Numbered from the stretch's first letter, positions 24,401 to 37,266 are shown. The stretch is DNA of 64,000 bases from Pelecanus crispus (GCF_030463565.1 NC_134662.1:3348001-3412000), one strand, 5' to 3'. Translations and numbers: made by a program. Notes: generated by a model not told the origin, from the sequence alone.

Positions 24401-27400
24401 AGCGTAATACCTCTTTATTTTGGAAAGGTGGTAGGTGCAAAAGTGGTCACCAACGCGCGCAGTCCTGGTGCTCGCTGTTACGGCTTTGTTACGATGTCTA
24501 CAGCTGAGGAAGCAACAAAGTGTATTACTCACCTCCACAAAACAGAGTTACATGGGAAAATAATTTCTGTAGAAAAAGTGAGTACTGATCCTCAAAGATA
24601 GCCCCTTACCATCAGATTGTACAAATGATTGAGACCACATTCTCAGCTGACGATGTGCAAAATAAATTTCAGGCAAAAAATGAACCTGCTGGGAAGAAGC
24701 CAAGTGAAAAAAAAGAGAACGAAGCAAAGAAGGAAACAGTCGGTGAGAGGTACTGTTCTAAAAGTTCTCTGTCCAAAGGTGTTCGTCAGTCTGTGTTGAT
24801 TTGTCAGGAAAAACAAAGTTACAGTAAGAATGTCTGTGGCAAACATTCAAAAAGAGTGATAGTTGCATTTTTCCACCTTTTACTACAAGATAAACTTCTG
24901 TTGATGTTCAGTGCCTAATTTCACACATTTCTGCTGTGTGCTTTAAGGTAGGCATTGGAAAGTTGCATTTTCAGGTATGCCTTTTAATTCAGCAATGTTT
25001 GGTTTTTAGTAGCTTGTGGTGCTTTCATGTCGTAAATCTATAGGAAAGGCCATCTGAGAATTTTGATCAGTATGTCACTATTTCTTCGTTAAATTGTTCT
25101 CTTGGGAATAGGGCTTTCTCAGGTGGTTGTGGTCACAGTTAAAGATCAGTTGTCCAAGATCCTGTTTCCAGAACATGTTCCTCTTCAGCACTATGCTTTT
25201 TTTCTGTAGCATTACTGAAAGTACCTGAAAAAGACACTAAGAGAGTGAATAAGATACTAAGTCCTTTGCTTTAATTATCTTCTTGAGGCATAACTCCTAT
25301 TAAATGCTATTTGCTGAGAAGTGCTTGCCTTTGTTTCACCTAGTTGCCTGACAAAAATGGTTCACATTGGCACTGCGTAATTGTCATGTTGTGTAAGAAA
25401 CTTGGGGGGCACTAAGCACAGGGTGGTGTGAATTTTTCCTTTTGCCTCCAGGTGAGATATCTGAATCACAGCCGAGTTTTTATGACAACTGCACAGCATG
25501 GTCTGATTGTCTTATTTTATGGTGTAGGAAGTTGTAGGAAATCTTTGGAAATCTAATTATGACTGTCTTACTGCATCAGAATTCTACTTTGTTACTGTGT
25601 TGCTAGCATTCTCCTTTTAATTTTCTTTTCTCTTACTCTGTGTTAGTCTAATATATGTATCAATATCTATCTATAGACCTGGCAGTGTTAAAAGGGATGA
25701 GAAACCTGACCAAAAAGATGATCCTAAAAAGACAGAAGACAAAGATGAAAAGGAGAAAAAAGATAAAGATGAACCGAAGTCTGGTTCATCAGATCAACCT
25801 AAAACTATTAAGTCGGGTAATTTGGCTATTCTTTTTTTCATAGAGTAAAAGACATGGTGAAGTATGAAGAATTAATTGTAGGGAGTTCTTTCCAAAGAAC
25901 TGCCAATATTCTAGAATTATTTTTGGTTCTTAGTTGGAGATTCAGAAGGTATAAAGAGGCGGCAGGGGGGTGGGGGAGGAGGAGGTTGACATTGTGTCAT
26001 CCTTAACAGAAGCACTTGGAATAGATGTAGTGAAAAAATGATTTTTGAAGAGAAGGTTAAATGCCCGTTTTCACATTTTAGAGAACATAACTTCTGGCAT
26101 AGCAATGAGTGGTGTAGGTTATGTCATTTGATTGTTTTTTCCATCTCTTTGCCCTCAATCTCTGATTTATTTAGGAAGTAAAGGAACGGAGAGAACAGTA
26201 GTAATGGATAAATCCAAAGGAGAACCTGTTATTAGTGTGAAAACATCAGCTGCATCAAAAGACAGAGTAAGTAATGTTTCTGCATGGGAAACATTATGTG
26301 TCAGGTTTTTTCTTAGAAACAAATACTGAATCCTACCAAGCTACATATAACCCATGCTTGTCTTACCAATTTGTCCAATTAAAGTTTCTAGAATGTGGAT
26401 TTAGATCTTAATTAGTTAAATAACTTTCATACGGCTGATACCATATTCAGCAACGAAATCCTGCAACAAATGTGGGAAGGTAGGTATTACTGTGTTAATA
26501 TATGGTGCGTCTGTAACGTTAAAAAAGAACAGCTTTTTTGAAAAATGCGGGGACCAAGCTTTGAGACGTGATATGTATGAATGGAAACGGAGCTTAGAGT
26601 ATTGTTTGTGATAGTTGTCCTTTTATAAGTGTACTCCATTAAATTTCTCTACTTCAATGTTAAATACAGAGCATTAAGAGCCAGGATCGCAAATCAGAGA
26701 GCAGAGAGAGACAAGGCATTGTGCCATTTGACAAAATTAAAGCACAGCGAAAAATGAGGGAGGCAGAGCAGCGCCGGTAAGAGCAACAGTGAAATTGTTT
26801 GAAATTTTTTTTTTTTTTTTCTAGAATTAATATGATTTTCTTTATGACTAAGAGACAAGAAGGGGTTTGATTTGTTGTTTGCTTATAATTTGTTATATAT
26901 CTGTTGAATTGGGAAAGCTCCACTTATTGACTCTATTACTAAGCTTGAAATTGTGTTTGGGGAGAGATATTGTAGTTTGGTTTTTTGTTCTTCTCCCATT
27001 TTGTGGATTTTGTGGTTTAGATTGATTTAAGTATGCTGCTTTCTTCAGCTGAGCATGAATTATAGTAGAGGCGAAACGGTAATTCTAAACTTGCCACACT
27101 CAAATATACAGGGAAAGACCAGGAGGAAAGTGTCTTTCTGAGAATAAGACCTTGTCTGTCTTGTCATAGCATTCAAAGTCTCCATAATGTTTGAAATAAA
27201 ACAAGATGAATATTTTTTTGTATTTAAATACATGTGTCTGTAGAGAAATTGGGGGATTTTCCAGCAACCCTTCAAAGTTTCCACGTTGTATCTTTTTAGT
27301 TGAGAACCTAATTCAGGTATTTAATTATTTTTGGTGGGGTTTTATTTCTGTTTTCATTATGTTTAATAGAGGATAAAGGTGGTAATGGCCATCCTTCAAA

Positions 27401-30400
27401 TTCCTTGCTAGAACTATAACCTGAATTCCATTAAAACATTTTCCACACATTACAAGAGTTTATTACTTACCTAAAGTAAATTGAATTGGACAGGGGGGAA
27501 ATGCTTTCATCATTCTTACTGGAGAGGAAGAAGTTTCTCTCTCATATGTAGATTTCTGAGCTTTAGTGGAGTCATACTATCCAGCATACTGGTCTGGCTT
27601 CTTCAGAATTGGATATTTTATTTCAGTAGAAGGAGTGACCTTTAAGGCATTTGGATTCAAATTCTCCTGACCATATAGGATTATTTGCCCCCACAGGTGG
27701 GTTTTGTGGGAGTAGTATGATCAGTCTCTAAATACAAGTAATTCATGTGTCTTCCCTCCCACCCCCCCAGGTATAATTTCAAGGAGCTGACGCAAGTTTG
27801 CAGTCACTGTGGTTTTAATTTGTAATGCTGCTTTTTCTTTTTTTTCTTTTTTTTTTTCTTCCCCCCCTTTTTAACTTCCTTTATTTTTTAAATTATTAGA
27901 TCTGTAACCTTTTGTTTCTGTTAAAATAGCACACGTGAGCGTCGGGAGAGACAGCAGCACCTGCAGACTATCCGGGAACGAGAAGAAAGGGAGAGGCTTG
28001 AGATTGCTCGTGAGAGACTGGAAATTGAAAGGCAGCGTCTTGAACGAGAACGGATGGAAAGAGAAAGACTGGAAAGAGAACGAATGCACATAGAGCATGA
28101 AAGGAGAAGAGAACAAGATCGCATTCAGCGAGAAAGAGAAGAGCTGCGACGCCAGCATGAGCAGCTGCGCTATGAACAAGAACGTCGGTCTGCAATGAGA
28201 AGACCATATGACATAGATGGCAGGTAAAGCCAGCAAATACCAATGATGCAAGTGGAAAACGTCGCTGCCAGTTCTGTCTCACCCGCCTGTCCTATAAAAA
28301 GCTCTATCCATATGCTCTCAGCTTCCATTAATCAGCAGTTGTTGATTGCATTGAGATGATCGTGTTTAATAGCCCCAGTCAAACTGTTCTCTCTGAGGTT
28401 TTTCAACTCCCTTTTGAACTTAATTACCCTTCTTTTGGTTTGCACGGTTTGGAAGGAGGGAACAATATCAAACGTCATTATCTTGACTAAAATGAGCATG
28501 TTCTTTCTTTCAGGAGAGATGATCCGTACTGGCCAGAGGCAAAACGAATGGCAATGAATGATAGGTACCATTCAGATTTCAGTCGCCAGGATCGCTTCCA
28601 TGACTTCGATCACAGGGATCGTGGCCGTTATCAAGACCATTCAATAGATAGGTTGGTGTCTTACCTCCACTGTGTTGCCTGAAATCAAAAGGCGCAAATG
28701 CATTTAATGTCACATTTTGCTGCCTTTACTGTGTGTTTGGTTTGCATTTTATTTTTTAAGTGTGGCTTAGTGGCTGTGGACTTTCTCTTACATAACCATG
28801 AAGAGATCTGTACTGCGCCATGAGTTAAACCTTCTGGCAGGCTTCTTCAGAGTATTCTGCTTGCAGTGCTGTTTCACGCATTTGTAGGATTCTGAAAAAT
28901 TTCTAAATAATGTGGTAGGCACCTAGTATCTTAATGAGAATGGCCTGGTTTATATCTTAGGACTAACTGGGTTTTCCAGGAATCCAAAATGTGTCATGGT
29001 TTCCATATGTTCCAGCTGTTTGTGCCTTTTGTAGATAATGTTGGCATTACATGGAAGCAGGATTTTTCATCTGTGTTGTTACGTAGGTGGATTTTTGTAG
29101 ACTGCTGTATGTTTTACTACCACAGTCTGATTTTTAATTGTCTGTTTGTAGGAGAGATGGATCAAGGACGATGATGGGAGATCGGGATGGACAAGTGAGT
29201 TGCTTTATAAAGCTACAGAAACATCTTGACTTCTTATAACCTGGTTTTCTGTAGTGTGTGTCAGATTAAATTTCAGTGGTTAAGAATTAAATTATATCTC
29301 CCAGTATATGTATCGATAACCAGATTGTCTGGTTTTCTTTAATAAGATGAAATTTTGTTGAAAGACTTGTTTATTATAAAAGTTAGACATAGTTATTCTG
29401 GTACAAATCAAACAAAACAAGTGAATTGTGTCAAAAAGGTAGAGTATTCCAAAAGATTGTGTAGAAAAGGCAAAGGTACAAAGTATGCGTAAAATTCGCT
29501 CTATGAGGTTGCATGGAAGTAACAGCAAAGCTAGCAGAGATGTTTGCATGTTTTTGAGGGCTGGGGGAAAGACCTTCAGGGCACATTCAAGCAGTGAGAG
29601 ATTAATTTTGTGGAGTCACAGAATCCTCAAGTGCCCTTTACTAATGGCTAAACTATGAGACTCAGAGCTGGATAGGCTGGAGAATTGGGCGGAGGGGAAT
29701 ATCATTAAGTTCAACAACAGGAAATGCAAAGTTCTGCTCCTGGGGAGGAGTAACCCTGTGCGGCAGTACGTGCTTGGGACCAACCAGCTGAAGAGCAGTT
29801 TTGCAGGGAAGGACCTTGGAGTCACGGTGGACAACAAGCTGACCGTGAGTCAGCGTTGCACCCTCCTGCCAAAGAAGGGCAGTAGCATCCTGGGCTGCAT
29901 TAGGAAGAGTGTTGCCAGAAGGTCAAGGGGGGTGATCCCTCCTCTTTACTTGGCATCCATCGGCATCCTGTGCCCGGTGCTGGGCTCCCCAGTACAAGAC
30001 AGGCAAGAGCTTACTGGAGTGAGTGCAGCCCAGGACCACAAAGAAGATTAAGGGCCTGAAGCATTTTTTGTATGAGGAGAGGCTGAGAGAGCTGGGACAG
30101 TTCAGCCTGGAGAAGAGGAGGCTCAGGGGTTATCTTACCAATGTGTGTCGATACCTCACGGGAGGGAGGCTGCAGAGAAGATGGGGCCAGGCTCCACTCA
30201 GTAGTGCCCACTGACGGGACAAGAGTCAATGAGCACAAACTGAAAACCATGAAATTCCATCTGAAGACAAAACAAATCACTTAGGGGGGATTGGTTGGTT
30301 GGTTGTTAAACTGTGAAGGTGGTCAAACTCTGGAACAGGTTGCATGGGGAAGCTGTGAAGTCTCCACCCGTGAAGATGCTCATAACCAGATGGGAGACTG

Positions 30401-32116
30401 TTCCGGACAGCCTGCCCTGGCTGACCCTGCTTGAGCAGCGGGGCTGGACTAGGTGATCTCAGGAGGTCCCTTCCATCCTAAATGATTCTGAGATTGAGTA
30501 ATTACAGCTGAGCGACTTGAAACAATCAGTGAGCCTGTCTGGGGCAGTCCCGTAAGTGTTCTTTGCCTTTTAGCATTATCCAGATGAGCGCCATGGAGGA
30601 CCAGACCGTCATTCACGAGACTCTCGGGAAAGCTGGGGTAGCTATGGATCTGACAGAAGAATGAGTGAAAGTAGAGGGATACCCCCACAGTCACGGTTAG
30701 TACGCTTAACTGAAAATACATTTTCTTGTGCATCTAAGGTGTATTTCCGTATGTGAAAGTGGGACGCAGTTTTTGGATGTACAGTTCTTTTTTTCCAGTT
30801 TTCACCCCTGAGTCTGTTCTCTGTTGGCTAGACTACAAATAGCTTGCCTTGTGCATCAAAACATGTATCTTGGCATGGTGGGGTTTTTTTTTTAACAACT
30901 TCACATCTGAAAGTCTTCATGTTTTCAATTAATTTTACCTAACATTACTATCAAAGCGTGATATTTTTAGGGTAGTGGTTCTTCCCCAGTTTGTGGTTGT
31001 TGGAAGCACCATCCTGTCAGCCCTTGGAAAGGAAAACAAGTTAATAAAATGCTTACAGACTGGGGGTGGGGTGTGTTTTGAGGTTTTGTGTCGTGGTTTT
31101 GGTTTTTAATAAGTCCTGTGAGCAAGCCAGCCTACAGAAAACACCAAAAATAAATTGACTGGTCAAAATAACAAGCTGGGATGTTTGGAGTAAACTAGGA
31201 CATGAATGTACCGTAAACCAAATTAAGAAAATCTTATTTTCGTATTTGTCATGTTAGTTGGATTGAACAGAAGGCTTATTACTGAGATTTGACTTAACAG
31301 ATAGCAATATAAATATAAGATTTGCACGTTGCTTGGTAAAGCATCTGAGTAAGTTTGCGACTTAGTTGTTTAGTCTGTTTTGTGTGCTGGCTAACGTGAG
31401 AAGGTATGAATTTCGTGCTTTTGCAGGGATGGACGTGACTGGGGAGATCACGGTCGAAAGTTTGAAGGGCACCAAGATCGTTCGTGGCAGAGCAGTGTGG
31501 ACGGAGGAATGATAGGACGGGATCATGAGAGATGGCAAGGTATGCTTCCTGCACAGCAGCTCATTAGTTGTGCTACGTAAAGCAGAAAACACGGGCATCA
31601 TTAGCCTTGGAGATGAAGTAAAACGATTACTGTGGATATAAAGGAAGCATTTGGACTTTTTTAGGTGGAGGCAGAGGCAGACCTGGCCATGTGATGCATC
31701 GTGGAGGCATGTCAGGGTAAGGACTTTAAAAAGAGCAAAGTGTTTGTTTCCCTTTTAAGGGGCATCTCTTCCATTTAAATTGGCCAAAGAAACACTTTCT
31801 GGGAGCATCAGTTACCTGATTTGTAATTTAAATGCCAAGGAATAATAAAATATTCCCATGTTTTTTATGTAGTACATCTTATTGAAGAGTGAAAAATTGC
31901 ACAAAAAGTTTTAAAAGAACACCCATTATATCAACCTGACTACCAGAGTCACGGGAGAAAATTAAAATGTCTGAATCTCTTTCTAGGCGTGGAGGTTTCA
32001 TGCAAGGTGGCAACCAAAGTCAGATGATGCATGGAGGGGGAATGCAAGGAGAAGGATTTGCTGGCCAGGAGAGAGCAAACAGACCTAATGATCCTCGTTT
32101 CAACCGTCGCTACTGA
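12257..32116 (+). CDS. SAFB: SAFB, scaffold attachment factor B (complete, 21 coding exons, 915 aa)
   Basis: Nuclear scaffold-attachment DNA-binding and RNA-binding protein. Exons: 12257-12445, 13950-14037, 15225-15289, 15375-15581, 16922-16984, 17597-17624, 18519-19017, 19450-19499, 22565-22665, 24428-24577, 24673-24749, 25677-25816, 26175-26266, 26670-26776, 27930-28223, 28514-28651, 29152-29194, 30574-30695, 31427-31539, 31665-31716, 31987-32116. Phases agree throughout; the total is 2,748 nt, or 915 residues plus stop, the length I recall for human SAFB. The SAP domain is near residues 29-63, an acidic linker at 214-380, the RRM at about 405-480 ([14 protein letters not shown]), an R/E-rich charged helix at about 584-720, and a G/R/M-rich tail ending NRRY. 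It is called SAFB because it has [19 protein letters not shown] and REAEQRR in place of the SAFB2-type residues, and because it lies next to MICOS13 as in human. Confidence 0.96.
12446..13949 (+). other. SAFB: SAFB intron 1
   Basis: The first 400 bp are still CpG-island sequence, followed by unremarkable unique DNA and the solo LTR at 13318-13898. Long open frames here are GC-rich artefacts with no recognisable family. Confidence 0.7.
13318..13898 (-). mobile_element. ERVL-type solo LTR in SAFB intron 1
   Basis: This 581-bp element starts TGTTGTGGTTTAAC and ends CCAGTACA (5'-TG...CA-3'). It is flanked by a perfect 5-bp target-site duplication, AATGC (13313-13317 and 13899-13903). Read on the minus strand it matches the 5' LTR of the provirus at 49,805, including its C-rich and TTAATAATT stretches. 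It is antisense to SAFB. A solo LTR implies recombination that removed the interior. Confidence 0.88.
18069..19253 (+). repeat. SAFB arm of the inverted near-identical tract (gene-conversion tract)
   Basis: This is the counterpart of 4583-5771. Positions 18487-19253 are identical by eye. Positions 18069-18486 differ at about 12 sites. Sequence left of 18069 aligns only patchily with the SAFB2 intron, and right of 19253 alignment is lost at once. Confidence 0.9.
18519..19017 (+). CDS. SAFB: SAFB exon 7 (499 bp, acidic linker with candidate SUMO lysines)
   Basis: The exon encodes residues 214-380, starting [16 protein letters not shown] and ending [10 protein letters not shown]. It enters and leaves at phases 1 and 2. 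Lysines 227 (in CKSE) and 294 (in AKGE) sit where I recall the SUMO-acceptor lysines of human SAFB. The exon is base-for-base identical by eye to SAFB2 exon 7, so this linker has been homogenised between the paralogs. Confidence 0.95.
19500..22564 (+). other. SAFB: SAFB intron 8, about 3.1 kb with no recognised feature
   Basis: The largest SAFB intron is AT-rich with a few homopolymer T/A runs, for example near 21,392-21,409. I see no mobile element, RNA gene or additional exon. Confidence 0.55.
22565..24577 (+). CDS. SAFB: SAFB exons 9-10: RNA recognition motif
   Basis: Exon 9 (22565-22665) supplies RNP2 FWVSGL and the first helix. Exon 10 (24428-24577) supplies RNP1 RCYGFVTM and the stretch to KIISVEK. 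The 1,762-bp intron between them (22666-24427) shows no repeat or RNA gene that I recognise. Confidence 0.94.
26670..28223 (+). CDS. SAFB: SAFB exons 14-15: charged R/E-rich helical segment
   Basis: Exon 14 (26670-26776) encodes the conserved [12 protein letters not shown] and FDKIKAQR region. Exon 15 (27930-28223) encodes a long run of R, E and Q heptad-like residues (for example [15 protein letters not shown]), expected to form a charged helix used for protein-protein contacts. The C-terminal border contains MRRPYDIDG. The intron 26777-27929 is T-rich near its 3' end and otherwise featureless. Confidence 0.93.
29640..30497 (+). mobile_element. CR1 LINE 3' fragment in SAFB intron 17
   Basis: The sequence has typical avian CR1 end-region signatures in order: GAGAGGCTGAGAGAGCTGGG, TTCAGCCTGGAGAAGAGGAG, TGGACTAGGTGATCTCAGGA and the tail CCTTCCATCCTAAATGATTC. 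The 5' part has a degraded reverse-transcriptase C-terminal reading frame. It is 5'-truncated and inactive. The 5' boundary is approximate. Confidence 0.85.
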
Positions 32117-32329
32117 ATGTGTTTTAATTTTTAATGCAAGGTGGCAACTGAAACGAATCTGTTACCCAGGGTTACCATTAATTGTAACTTATGGGCTACT
32201 GTAAGTGTAATTTTTTTTTAAGCTGCTGCCATATTATGTCACTCAATCCAATGTGAACTCATTTGTTTTGTAATGTGTTGTTCATATCCCATTTAAAATG
32301 TTTGTTAATGAAGCATTCCATTTTCCATA

Positions 32330-32335
32330 AATAAA
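32330..32335 (+). promoter_or_regulatory. SAFB: SAFB polyadenylation signal
   Basis: AATAAA lies 214 bp past the SAFB stop codon, in an AT-rich 3' UTR (32117 to about 32355). It is the first canonical signal downstream of the stop. Confidence 0.8.
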
Positions 32336-32340
32336 AGCCA

Positions 32341-35300
32341 GTTTACAGGTAATTGCTTTGTTTCAGCAGTCCCTGGAAAACTAATTTATTCGGCTATATG
32401 TTAAACCACGTAACTTTCTTTCAAAGATGAAATATCAATGTGCCTTACAGGTGTCCCTTTGCGCTTTCAGTAGCGCACAGTTCGCAGAAACGCACTGAAA
32501 TACTGTGTTACTGCAGACGTGTCAAAATGAAGTAGCTTATTTGCCAGCATGAGAGAACGTTGGTAGATTGCAGTTGTCGGAGTTTGAACCCTGCAAAATT
32601 GACTTACGATCCTGTAGGACAAGTGGAGAAGAATTTTTTTCATCTTGCCTCATGTTGGCAGGCACTGTGCGCCATAATACTCTTCACTCTCTGCCAAAGG
32701 CTACGTCCTGGGTTACCAGCACGGCTTCTGTAAGAGAAAATGCACGCGTACTTGTGAAAGTAATGACTTTCAGGGGCGAGTCAGAATAATTTTTGTTTAG
32801 CTTCTGCTAGATCAGGGCCGTCCAAAGCTCCACCCATTTCAGGCCAGTAATTTTACCTCGCAATCCATCATTTCCTTGAAGAGGTAGATTAGAAACAGCC
32901 ATGGGCTGTGCTTTGGCATCATTTTAAGAATGTGTTGAGAGCTAACATGATCAAGACAGGTGCAAATGATCTGTCACTGTGTCATATCCAAATTAGAATT
33001 TGTCTTTGTGCAGTCATCTCGGGAGCAATGGCCTTAGCGTTACCCACCAAAGATGGCTTTTGTGATGCCAAGAGGGAAAAATCCCATTACTTTCATTAGT
33101 AGGGTCACTGTTCTTTTCCATCCTCAAGAGTATTTTTTTTTCCTCCATTGCCTGAAGATTCTTGGTTTTAATTAATTTCCTACAGCCTGCATTGTTATGG
33201 AAGGTGAAACTCTTCAGGTCTTTTTCATCAGGGTTGAGGCTGCCCACACTGGAGGAGGATCCCTGTGGACAAACCATCTAAATCCTAAAAAGCCACTTTG
33301 ATTGCAGCGGGGAGTTGCCTGAGGCTGTGTGGATCGCACTGACATCAACCCCAGCACAAGAGTTAGGTTTTGGTTTAATGGTGAAGCTAAGGCCCAGAAG
33401 GACTCGAGTCATTTGTTCAAGAACACAAACTAGGAATGCAAACAGAGTAGATTTTCAGACTGCTATGCTCAGTAGCAATAACTAATAATTCTGTGGGTCT
33501 GGCTAGAATGCAGTGCCTCCTTGCTTTTAATCCTTTAGAAGTTCACCTCTGATACAGAGAAAGAAAATAAAAGAGCGGTGCTGCCCCCAGACCTGCTCTG
33601 CTTTGTCTTTCCCAATTCATGTCATTGACCATTAAGCATGAGGATGTGAAACTCCCAGGAGCTATAACCTGTGGCTGTCCCTGTTACCGTATCTGGGCCT
33701 TCTCCGCAGGAATTGCACGGAAACGTGAAGCTCCAGCACAACTGCCCTGTCCCTTTGTAGCTTTAAAGAGAGCGCCGTGGCTTGTCCGCAGCAGGTATGA
33801 GGCATCCCAAAAGGCGTTACAAGAATGCCCCTCCAGCCAGGGACAGCTCTGGTTACAGTGCCGCACGGTCATTTATAAGCACAAGGGATGTTGCCATCTC
33901 CTGGTCTACTGTTGAAGGAGTTTGGAGAAGTCAAAACCATCATGCCTATGACGCATACCATTGCATCAACAACCTACGTAGAGCTTGACGCCAAAGGGGG
34001 AGTATTTTGTCATCTGGGGAGACAATTACTCTAATTAAAGAACCTTTTTGACCACCATGGGGGAAAAAAACAACAAACCAATCAAACTGGAGCCTCTTCT
34101 TATCTCATGATGTTTACTGCACTGAAAATCATATTTGGCTTGGGACGAAGGCTTTTTCCCCACCAGGCTTTTAACTGAGCTGCATTTCCCTCTAATTCTG
34201 CTAGGTGGCCATGCTGCCCACACGCGTGTTTCTGACCCGCTAGCAGCCGATCCCTCAAACCTTAACACCCAAGCCAGTGGCTGTGATCCCTGTCCAGTCT
34301 TTATGAAATCCCATGCATGGAAATCATTGGGACCGATTCTGGTTTTGGGGTTGTGGGTTGGTTGGGTTTTGCCTGCTGCAAAGATTTCTATGGGCTATCA
34401 AAAAAAAAAAAAAATGCACACAGCAGAGGTGGAGACAAAGCTAAACAGCTGCTCTCTGTTCCCCAATTCCAAATAAACTCAGGATAGAGGCAATGTGACC
34501 CAACTTTAGCAGAACCTCGGAATGTCCACGACTGGTGTAAGCAGGTTGCATCTCTGTGGTTAATGACTGCTGTAATCAACTGCTGTAACATGTCAAGCAC
34601 GCAGGAAAACAAAGTGATTACCTCAGGTTTGCACAGGACAGAAATTGGGTTTGCATAGGGCATTTTTTTTTCAAACAGCAAATGTGAGTTCCCTGATTTT
34701 AAGAACTCCTCATTCATTGAAATCTTGCAGGCTAGAGTCCTTAAGGTAGTTCGAATGAATGAATTAATGTTACACTCAGGTGGGTTTTTTAAAAAAAAAA
34801 GTCTTGTTAAATGAAGCAAAACCAACCAACCAAGTGATTTTAATACTGCTTATGCCTTACTCATTAACCTTACTGACTGCAAACCTGTTGGGAGTCTCAG
34901 CAATGGAAGGACAACTTCCAGACCATCCCCAACCTTTCTGGTCCTTAAAATGAAACCAGGAGAAGCATGCAGGCTCTGTGATGAGAAAAGCGAAGTAATT
35001 GCATTCAAAGGAGGTGGAATAATCCTGCTAACTGAGAAGAAAAAGCCAGGTGTGTTCTAGCATTCAAGGCACTACGGCTAATGGTAATCTCCCAACAATG
35101 TCAGGCTCACACATGAAACCTATACCTGGCCTGCAGATGGAGAATGTTTGATGCTAACGAGCATGCAAGCAAGATCCTGAGCGTGTGCCTGTTTCCAATT
35201 TAATGGTGCCCTCCAAGGAAAGATCTAGTTACCACAGTGCAGCAGAGCGGGCTGTTTGTCCTGCCATGTTTGTCCTTCAGGATTTTGGTTCAGTGTTGCT

Positions 35301-35457
35301 GTCATGCCCTCTCAAGTTGGTAGTTCAGGTAAGAAAGTTTTTGCTTATGTTTGATCTCTGAAAGCTATAGCAACGTGAAGTGTAGCTCTTAGTGTGTCAG
35401 CTGCTGCTTGCTTTGCAAAAGAAGATGGGCTCCACCGGGGCTGGCTCACTGCATCGC
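32341..35457. other. Intergenic spacer 3' of SAFB
   Basis: After the SAFB polyadenylation site the sequence is unique. Short open frames on both strands lack family resemblance, splice structure or promoters. I see nothing supportable in it. Confidence 0.6.
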
Positions 35458-36011
35458 TGTCGTGGGTTCGCCCCCGTCAGCAACCAAGCGCCACGCGGCC
35501 GCTCGCTCGCCCGGTGGGACCGGGGAGAGAATCGGAAGGGCAAAAGTCAGAAAACTTGTGGGTTGAGATAAGAACAGTTTAATAATTGAAATAAAATCAT
35601 CATAATAGTAATAAAAATGGTAATGAAAAGGAGAACAATGAGAGAGAGCAACAAAACCCAGGAAAAAACAAGTGATGCAACTGCTCACCACCCGCTGACC
35701 CATGCCCAGCCCGTCGCTGAGCAGCAGTCGCTGCCTCCCAGCCAACCCCCCCCCCAGTTTCTGTACTGGGCACAAGGCTGTATGGTATGGAACAGCCCTA
35801 TGGCCAGTTTGGATCAACTGTCCTGGCTGTGCCCCCTCCCAGCTTCTTGTGCCCCTGGCAGAGCATGGGAAGCTGAAAAGTCCTTGACTGGCATGAGCAG
35901 TACCTAGCAACAACTAAACCATCAGTGTGTTATCAGCATTATTCTCCAAAACACAGCGCTATGCCAGCTACTAGGAAGAAAATTAACTCTATCCCAGCCG
36001 AAGCCAGGACA
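35458..36011 (-). mobile_element. ERVL-type solo LTR between SAFB and MICOS13
   Basis: The 554-bp element starts TGTCGTGGGTTCGCC and ends AAGCCAGGACA. Read on the minus strand it closely follows the 5' LTR at 49,805-50,381, including the CAGTTTAATAATTG and GGTATGGAACAG stretches. No clear target-site duplication is visible, so one edge may have mutated or been rearranged. Confidence 0.85.
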
Positions 36012-36994
36012 AGCACCTAACAGCTCTGTCCAAACAGGGAAAAACATCTCCAAAAGTTGTGTGAGGTTCAAGTTTGACCTGGTTGTGTGTAACTCGGAAT
36101 GAGTGGTCCGTGCTGTTAGCACAGAGGAACCTTCACAGCATCCAGCTCTTAAAAGGCCAGCCTAGCGTGTCCACACTAGAAGCCTAGCCTCTCTTTATCA
36201 TCAGCGGAGGGAAACAGTTCCTAACTGTTTTGGAGGCTTTCACCAACTTTGGAAGTCTGTGTAAGTAATCTGATGCCATAGTTAAATGGCATAAATCCTC
36301 CATAATTCATGTTTACTTCGTAAACATACTAAACATGCTGGTGGTGCAGGGTGTTATCCGTGCGTCCTGGGAACTGTGCTGGAATGACAACGCTGCAGGA
36401 AGTGTGAGGATGAGAAAGTCTCCCTGGTGCCAACTCTCCTGCCTTGAGAAGGCAACTGAAGCATTTGTGCAAGCCAAGCTAGGATGCTTACTAAGTGCTG
36501 ACATACAAGAGATCTGTATTCGCCTGTACACACCTTCATCTTCTTTTTAGTAAATAACTTGAATTACTTAAGATCATTCATAAAATACCACTGAGAAAGC
36601 ATACTACAATGAAGAAGCTTTAGAAAGCAACCATCAAAGGGCAAAAAAAGTGGTACAGAAGACCATGAAAAGCATTGAGGACTGAAGTTCCAAGCACACC
36701 GGAGGCACAGTATTCTACCTATTTGTACACAGTGTGCGTACATAAACCAAGACCCTGCTTTGTTCGAAGTGATTATACTTTGTTTGTAGCAAAAGCTAGA
36801 GAGATGAAGACTCTCCCAATGACAGTGTCAGAATTTTCTTAGTGGGAGGTTTGGCCTGGTGGGATGGGAGAGTAGACACAGAACCATTCACCGGAACCCT
36901 GAACCTCGCTCTGCCTCTCCCCTTATCTTCTGGGACGCTCGAGCTGAGGGTGTTTACAGAAAAGACTTGAAGATAAGCATGGAGGCCATCCTAG

Positions 36995-37085
36995 AGACAG
37001 GAGATGACTCTTTTATTACTTCTGGAGACAGGAGATGACTCTTTTATTACTTCTGGAGACAGGAGATCTCTTTTATTACTTCTGG
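36995..37085 (+). repeat. Three tandem copies of a 30-31 bp unit
   Basis: A unit beginning GAGACAGGAGATGACTC and ending TTTATTACTTCTG is repeated three times head to tail. The third copy lacks three bases (GAGATCTC instead of GAGATGACTC). It is a small local minisatellite with no spacer. Confidence 0.85.
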
Positions 37086-37189
37086 TGATTTGCAAGGTAA
37101 AAATTAAACACTGCTCTGGAAAATTAAGTCCTCTGTTTTACCAAAAAGCAGTGAAGGCGTAGTCAATGGTAGACTGAGCTTCCCATGCA

Positions 37190-37266
37190 GACTGACCCTT
37201 ACTCTGTGGAGGCTGAACTAGATTTTATTGAGAGGTCCCTTCCAAGCTCAACGATTCTGTGAGTTG
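37190..37266 (+). mobile_element. CR1 LINE 3' tail remnant
   Basis: The short fragment contains TGAACTAGATTTTATTGAGA and GGTCCCTTCCAAGCTCAACG, ending ATTCTGTGAG. This is the standard CR1 3' end with decay. It is strongly 5'-truncated. Confidence 0.6.

Noticed and set aside
24743-24918. Earlier donor at 24742/24743 and read-through of SAFB exon 11
   Set aside because: Using GT at 24743 breaks the frame with exon 12. GT at 24750 keeps phase 2 and restores the family alignment.
33619-33988. Overlapping open frames in the SAFB-MICOS13 spacer
   Set aside because: Several frames and strands are open over the same bases, and none shows domain-like features.
36995-37085. Possible CRISPR-like array
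   Set aside because: The units are directly tandem without spacers, and the genome is a vertebrate.
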